DNA of 64,000 bases from Ehretia macrophylla. Its lineage: Eukaryota; Streptophyta; Magnoliopsida; Boraginales; Ehretiaceae. The DNA lies in the NCBI GenBank assembly GCA_037974665.1, contig CM075775.1, positions 31,749,732 to 31,813,731 on the forward strand. The letters run 5' to 3'. Every line of letters starts with the position of its first letter. The stretch's first letter is position 1. This document shows, in pieces, positions 60,261 to 64,000 of this stretch. A program made the translations under genes and the position numbers. The notes below the pieces were generated by a model. It was given only the letters and a program-made list of their open reading frames with translations. It ran no database searches and was not told where the DNA came from.

Positions 60261-62105
60261 TAAGGATGACAACAAGTAATTATTTTATCCGAAATTAACG
60301 AATATTTGTTCAATAAAAATATAATAATAAAAATTGATGGACAATTCGTTAAGTTTTAAGTTTTATAAATAATAAGGCTCTGTTTGTTTGCCGTAAAATA
60401 ATTTGCTTGTGGAAAATATTTTCAATAGAAAATGTTTTCTTGGAAAATAAAATATTTTCCTTCGTTTGTTTACCGTAAAATAACTTGCTTGTGGAAAATA
60501 TTTTCAGTGGAAAATATTTTCTTGGAAAATTTTTTTTGAAAATATTTTCCTGAGCTCCGTTTGTTTGCCGTAAAATAACTTGTTAGAGGAAAATATTTTT
60601 CTGGAAAATAAAATATTGGAAAATATTTTCTGGTGTTTGGATGTACAATAAAAAATATTTTTCGACATGAGATTTATAAAAAAAATATATATACACATAA
60701 AATAGGGGTGGTTAAGTTCTGAAAAATGTTTTCATCTCCCAAAGAAATAAAAATATTTTCCCAAATTTTGAACTAGCCGTCATTTTTGATCGGAAAATAT
60801 TTTTCAGTTCACCAATTTTCAGACGTTACCAAACACCGAAAAATCTCCAAAAAGTAACCTACCATTTTTGACCGAAAAATATTTTTCGGTTGACTAATTT
60901 TCCGGTATTACTAAATACCGAAAAATTTCCAAAAAGTAGCCCACCATTTTTGACTGAAAAATATTTTTCGGTTGACCAATTTTTCGGTATTACCAAATAC
61001 CGTAAAAATAAGAAAATATTTTCCGAAAGAATATTTTACGACAAACAAACAGAGCCTAAATGACGAATAAACTGAAAAGTTTTAATTTTTAACATTAAAA
61101 AAATAATGAAACTCAAAACTCTATTATAAATTAATAAATAAATAACTATATATATATAGTTACATATATTATAGATAATATAACATAGTTTTATTTGGGA
61201 TCCTTTTCTTTCATTTCTCTCTTCAACTCTTTTTAGTTTAGTCAAATCTCTATCTTATTTTCTCTCTCCTCCTTTTTCCCCTTCTTCTCTCTTTTATTTT
61301 CCCCCACCGAATTGATTCTAATCCCATTCTCTTTCACCCACTTTTCTCTTTCCTCTCTTACTTTCACTCTCTGCTTCAAGCTGCTTCATCTCTCAACCAA
61401 AACGAAAAACGAAAGATGCTTAGCAAAAACAACAAAAAACAAAAGATGCTGCTTAATCACTCGATCGGAAAAAGAAGGCTTCATCTCACTCTGTCATCTT
61501 TATTGTTAAACTCTTATCATATATACATACAAATAGATATGTGATTTACACTAGATCAGTAAGGTTTGCAGTATATTCTTCGTAGTCTATTCCAACTCAC
61601 AGATCTGATTCGTATGTGTTTCATTTTATTTATTTATTTATTTATTTTTTATTTTATTGATGATTTATTTTATATTTTACATGATTGAACTTTTTTTTGA
61701 TTGATAAATTATTATTGGTGTGCATTTAAGAATTTATGAATTGAAAATCTTCTCAAATTAGTTGATTTTGATTTTTTCTTATATTTTGTTGTTGCATAAG
61801 TTAATATTGAATAATTTTGTTGCCTTTATATTTTAGTTTATTTTTTTGGACACACTGAATTTTATAGATTATTTTTGTATTTATTTTCATAATTCTTCTA
61901 TTTGAATTTTATAATATATATTGTTGAATTTTTTTTTTATTTTGTTATTCAAACTAATTTTTTAATATTTTTTAACGTTAATGGGTTTCGGTTCGGATAA
62001 CCGGGGTTTTTTCAATCTTAATCGGTTTCGGTTTTTGGTTTTGTTAAATAGTTTTGAATTTGGATATTTAAAAAATCGCAGTTAACCGAATCGCTGTCAT
62101 CCCTA
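60261..62105. mobile_element. Non-autonomous hAT element, 1845 bp
   Basis: It begins TAAGGATGACAACAAG and its inverted right end reads TAGGGATGACAGCG, a terminal repeat of about 11 bp with one mismatch. ATGATGAT is duplicated exactly at 60253-60260 and 62106-62113. GGTTTCGGTTCGGATAACCG near the right end is the kind of subterminal sequence seen in plant hATs. The interior has a CT-rich leader-like stretch (about 61200-61400) but no transposase; short frames at 61036-61245 and 61312-61509 are not recognised. A Harbinger MITE (60376-61056) is nested within. Confidence 0.85.
60376..61056. mobile_element. Harbinger-type MITE with triplicated arms, 681 bp
   Basis: It starts GGCTCTGTTTGTTTGCCGTA and ends TTACGACAAACAAACAGAGCC-like sequence inverted, flanked by TAA on both sides (60373-60375, 61057-61059). 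The left part holds three tandem units of about 85-95 bp, each starting GTTTGTTTGCCGTAAAATAA. The right part holds about three units of some 80 bp around CCGAAAAATATTTTTCGGTT. No coding capacity. Confidence 0.88.
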
Positions 62106-62113
62106 ATGATGAT

Positions 62114-62271
62114 GGTGTTATGTTGATGGTGTTGGCAATTGGAGCTCTTTGTGAATTTATCTTGGTATTGGTGAATAGTTAATTGTACGTTAGCTGGTTT
62201 GGTGGGTAAGGGCAAATTTATTCAATTTATAATTGTAACGAGTCAACATGTTTGATTGTTAAAATTTGTAT
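62114..62271. other. Spacer right of the hAT element
   Basis: No feature recognised. Confidence 0.5.
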
Positions 62272-62390
62272 GGAAATCTTGGTCTGATGATATGATTCTC
62301 GATTTAGGTGAGAGATTTTGAAATCAATTTTTATATATAATATTACAAGTGATGTAAAATAATTTAAATCTCATTTGAATAAAATGAAGA
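62272..62390 (+). mobile_element. tRNA-Pro-like SINE, copy 3
   Basis: CTTGGTCTGATGATATGATT, then CTCGATTTAGGTGAGAGATT and GAAATCAATTTTTAT, followed by GTGATGTAAAATAATTTAAA and CTCATTTGAATAAAATGAAG. The tRNA part and the tail both match the copies at 24535 and 43418. Confidence 0.7.
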
Positions 62391-62674
62391 AAAGATCTTG
62401 CTAAAAAACTCATAGGAGACTTTCGGATATGAGAAATGATAAATAGCACTTAATTTTTATCACTCAAATATCATTTCTTATGTATATACTTAGTTAACAT
62501 ACTAAAAAAAGAAAAAAAAATTAAAAAGTTTGTTATTTTATACTAAATTTAGCATGTCAACTAAACATTTATGTAGGATGTGGTATTTGAGTGATAAAAA
62601 TATAGTGATATATAATAATGTTCTTCGAATATATACCTTACTTGATGGGCCATAACAGAGAGACATGCATGCAG
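62391..62674. other. Spacer
   Basis: Short palindromic hints (TTTATCACTCAAATATCATTT near 62457 and TATTTGAGTGATAAAAATA near 62583) suggest a small foldback MITE of roughly 170 bp with a TTAGTTAACATACTAAA-type centre. Not firmly bounded. Confidence 0.45.
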
Positions 62675-63000
62675 CGTTGTAGCTAGAACCTCAAAATTAG
62701 GATGTGCACTCATAAGTGAAAGACATCAGAATGTGCATTTAATACAGTAAGAGGTGTCAGAATGTACACTCTTATAGTTAGAGGGTTTAATATAATGAGT
62801 TTTTTTGTTTTACTACAAAAGAAAAAAGGTTTTTTCTCTAGTTAAGGATATGTAGATCTGCCATTGGATACATGCATACCCTCAATTAGGAAAAAAAAAA
62901 AAAAACTAATATATTATACCATTTTATTGTATGAGTATACATTATTGTACTATATAAATGTACACTCTAACTTTAGGTAGGGTCAAGCTCCGTCACTGCT
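62675..63000. repeat. Decayed hAT-like MITE
   Basis: Left CAGCGTTGTAGCTAGAACCT and right (inverted) CAGTGACGGAGCTTGACCCT are similar terminal repeats, with repeated GTGCACTC/TGTACACTC motifs inside. No target duplication could be matched, so it is old or its ends are misplaced. Confidence 0.5.
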
Positions 63001-63043
63001 CACGGAAAAACGGCATTTTACGTTGTGGTTCCTTCATACCCCC

Positions 63044-63050
63044 TATAAAG
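63044..63050 (+). promoter_or_regulatory. TATA box of the second dioxygenase copy
   Basis: CTATAAAGAG about 145 bases before the ATG, aligned with the TATA box of the first copy. A 5'-UTR intron (about CAAG|GTGGGA to TTACAG|GTACACC) is likely. Confidence 0.55.
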
Positions 63051-63193
63051 AGAAGCCCTTTTCATATTCCAAGCATCTCATTCTCTCTTTCTCAATACCT
63101 TTCGAAGTTCTTCACATAAGCTAGCAAGGTGGGATATTACATATTGGCATGCTTTCATTTATTTTATTTTATGTTACAGGTACACCTAGCTAA

Positions 63194-63463
63194 ATGTCTT
63201 TGAAGACAAAGGCAGATGATGATCTTCCAGAAAGCCAATACCAGAAAGGAGTGAAACACCTATGTGAAAGTGGGATTACAAATGTTCCTAGGAAATACAT
63301 ATTGCCAGTTGCAGAACGTCCCAACACCATCAACGGAAAACTTAATGTCACAGAACTTCACCTCAAGCTGCCAATTATTGATTTTGCTGAATTGCAGGGT
63401 CCTAACCGGTCTAAAGTCCTTAGTTCACTTGCTTATGCTAGTGAAAATTACGGGTTTTTTCAG
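63194..63463 (+). CDS. 2-oxoglutarate/Fe(II) dioxygenase (DOXC class), exon 1 of second copy
   Basis: Ninety codons in phase 0 end at a GT donor (TTTTTTCAG|GTGGGC), the same junction as in the first copy. The protein opens MSLKTKADDDLPESQYQKG and contains HLCESGITNVPRKY, ILPVAERPNT, LKLPIIDFAELQGPN and SSLAYASENYGFFQ. These mark the N-terminal DIOX_N domain of DOXC oxygenases (flavanone 3-dioxygenase 3/DMR6-like group as I recall it). Reading on past the donor reaches a stop at 63548-63550, so splicing is required. The catalytic HxD...H domain must lie beyond the window, and whether this copy is intact cannot be judged. Confidence 0.8.
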
Positions 63464-64000
63464 GTGGGCAATGGAAAAACTGTCTTATCTCGTGAAGTGG
63501 GATCGTTTATTGAGCTACCTTTAAAGAGGATGTGCACTAGCATACTTTGAACTTGGCAAAAAATCTTCTTTTTTTTTTTTGTCAAAAGAAAAAAAAAGTC
63601 ATTATATTAAATTATCTCACTATATTAGTGCACACATTGGCCTCTTTCACTATATGAATGCATACTCTGATCTTGAGGTCCTGGCTATGCCATTGCTTAA
63701 GATCATCCCGTCTTAATATTTTCATTCAACTCATCTTAAATCTTCTTTGCATTTTGTAAAAGTTGTCTTTGCTGGTTGTCCCCGACATTATAGTACTCAT
63801 CCCTGGACTTCACAAGTATATATGTTGTGAATCGACTAGCTAGTAGATATAAATGGATTAAGGATCCTAAGAGAAGTGCTTAGCATTTTCTCCATTTTTT
63901 ACATGCATGGCAAACTTGGAAACTAGAAAATGTTCTTTTTTTTTTTTCAACCTCTCACCCTATGAGATTGGAACTGTACTCTCGTAACTACCAAGAAAAT
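63464..64000 (+). other. Start of intron 1 of the second dioxygenase copy
   Basis: The sequence GAAGTGCTTAGCATTTTCTC and ACATGCATGGCAAACTTGG near 63875-63920 matches the last 200 bases before exon 2 of copy 1 (about 49355-49500). Exon 2 would then be expected near 63955, but a 12-T run at 63936-63947 and unrelated sequence follow, suggesting another minus-strand retro-insertion. MITE-like sequence at about 63620-63690 resembles the hAT MITE of copy 1. Confidence 0.55.

Overview
The window is nuclear DNA of a flowering plant, probably a eudicot. The evidence is AT-rich intergenic sequence, GT-AG introns, plant-specific gene families (PLATZ, pollen Ole e 1-like, LOS4-type helicase, plant VPS37) and a dense load of plant transposons. 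The species cannot be named from sequence alone. One assembly gap (100 N) lies at 22357-22456.

Genes. Positions 4869-22150 form a gene-rich block: a complete eight-exon DEAD-box RNA helicase of the LOS4/DBP5 type (+), a two-exon secreted Ole e 1-like protein (+), a three-exon DUF1992 protein of the DnaJ C28 type (+), and an ESCRT-I VPS37 subunit (-) whose first small exon is lost in or beyond the gap. A PLATZ zinc-binding transcription factor (+) stands alone at 38148-40009. Two related copies of a DOXC-class 2-oxoglutarate/Fe(II) dioxygenase gene lie at 45810-50918 (a pseudogene) and 63194 onward (exon 1 only before the window ends). I see no operon-like or pathway link between the genes; helicase, VPS37 and DUF1992 are housekeeping types.

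Transposon layers. Positions 1274-4366 hold an AT-rich foldback element with three further insertions. Positions 23796-36331 are almost all mobile DNA: a Tourist/Harbinger MITE, a tRNA-like SINE, another AT-rich foldback copy, a 2.26 kb solo LTR (TSD CCTAC), a 1.64 kb SIRE-like solo LTR (TSD CATCA), and a LINE inside which sits a second LINE, inside which sits a 4.4 kb solo LTR. The dioxygenase pseudogene has a 2.15 kb non-autonomous LTR retrotransposon (TSD AGTGC) and two MITEs in intron 1. Just downstream are two CACTA elements with exact 3-bp target duplications; the larger carries an exon that looks captured from an actin-related protein 9 gene. Positions 60261-62105 are a hAT-type element (TSD ATGATGAT) with a Harbinger-type MITE inserted in it.

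Exon boundaries were set by reading frame, GT-AG signals and remembered family similarity. No database search was possible, so family names for transposons rest on termini, target duplications and motifs seen directly.
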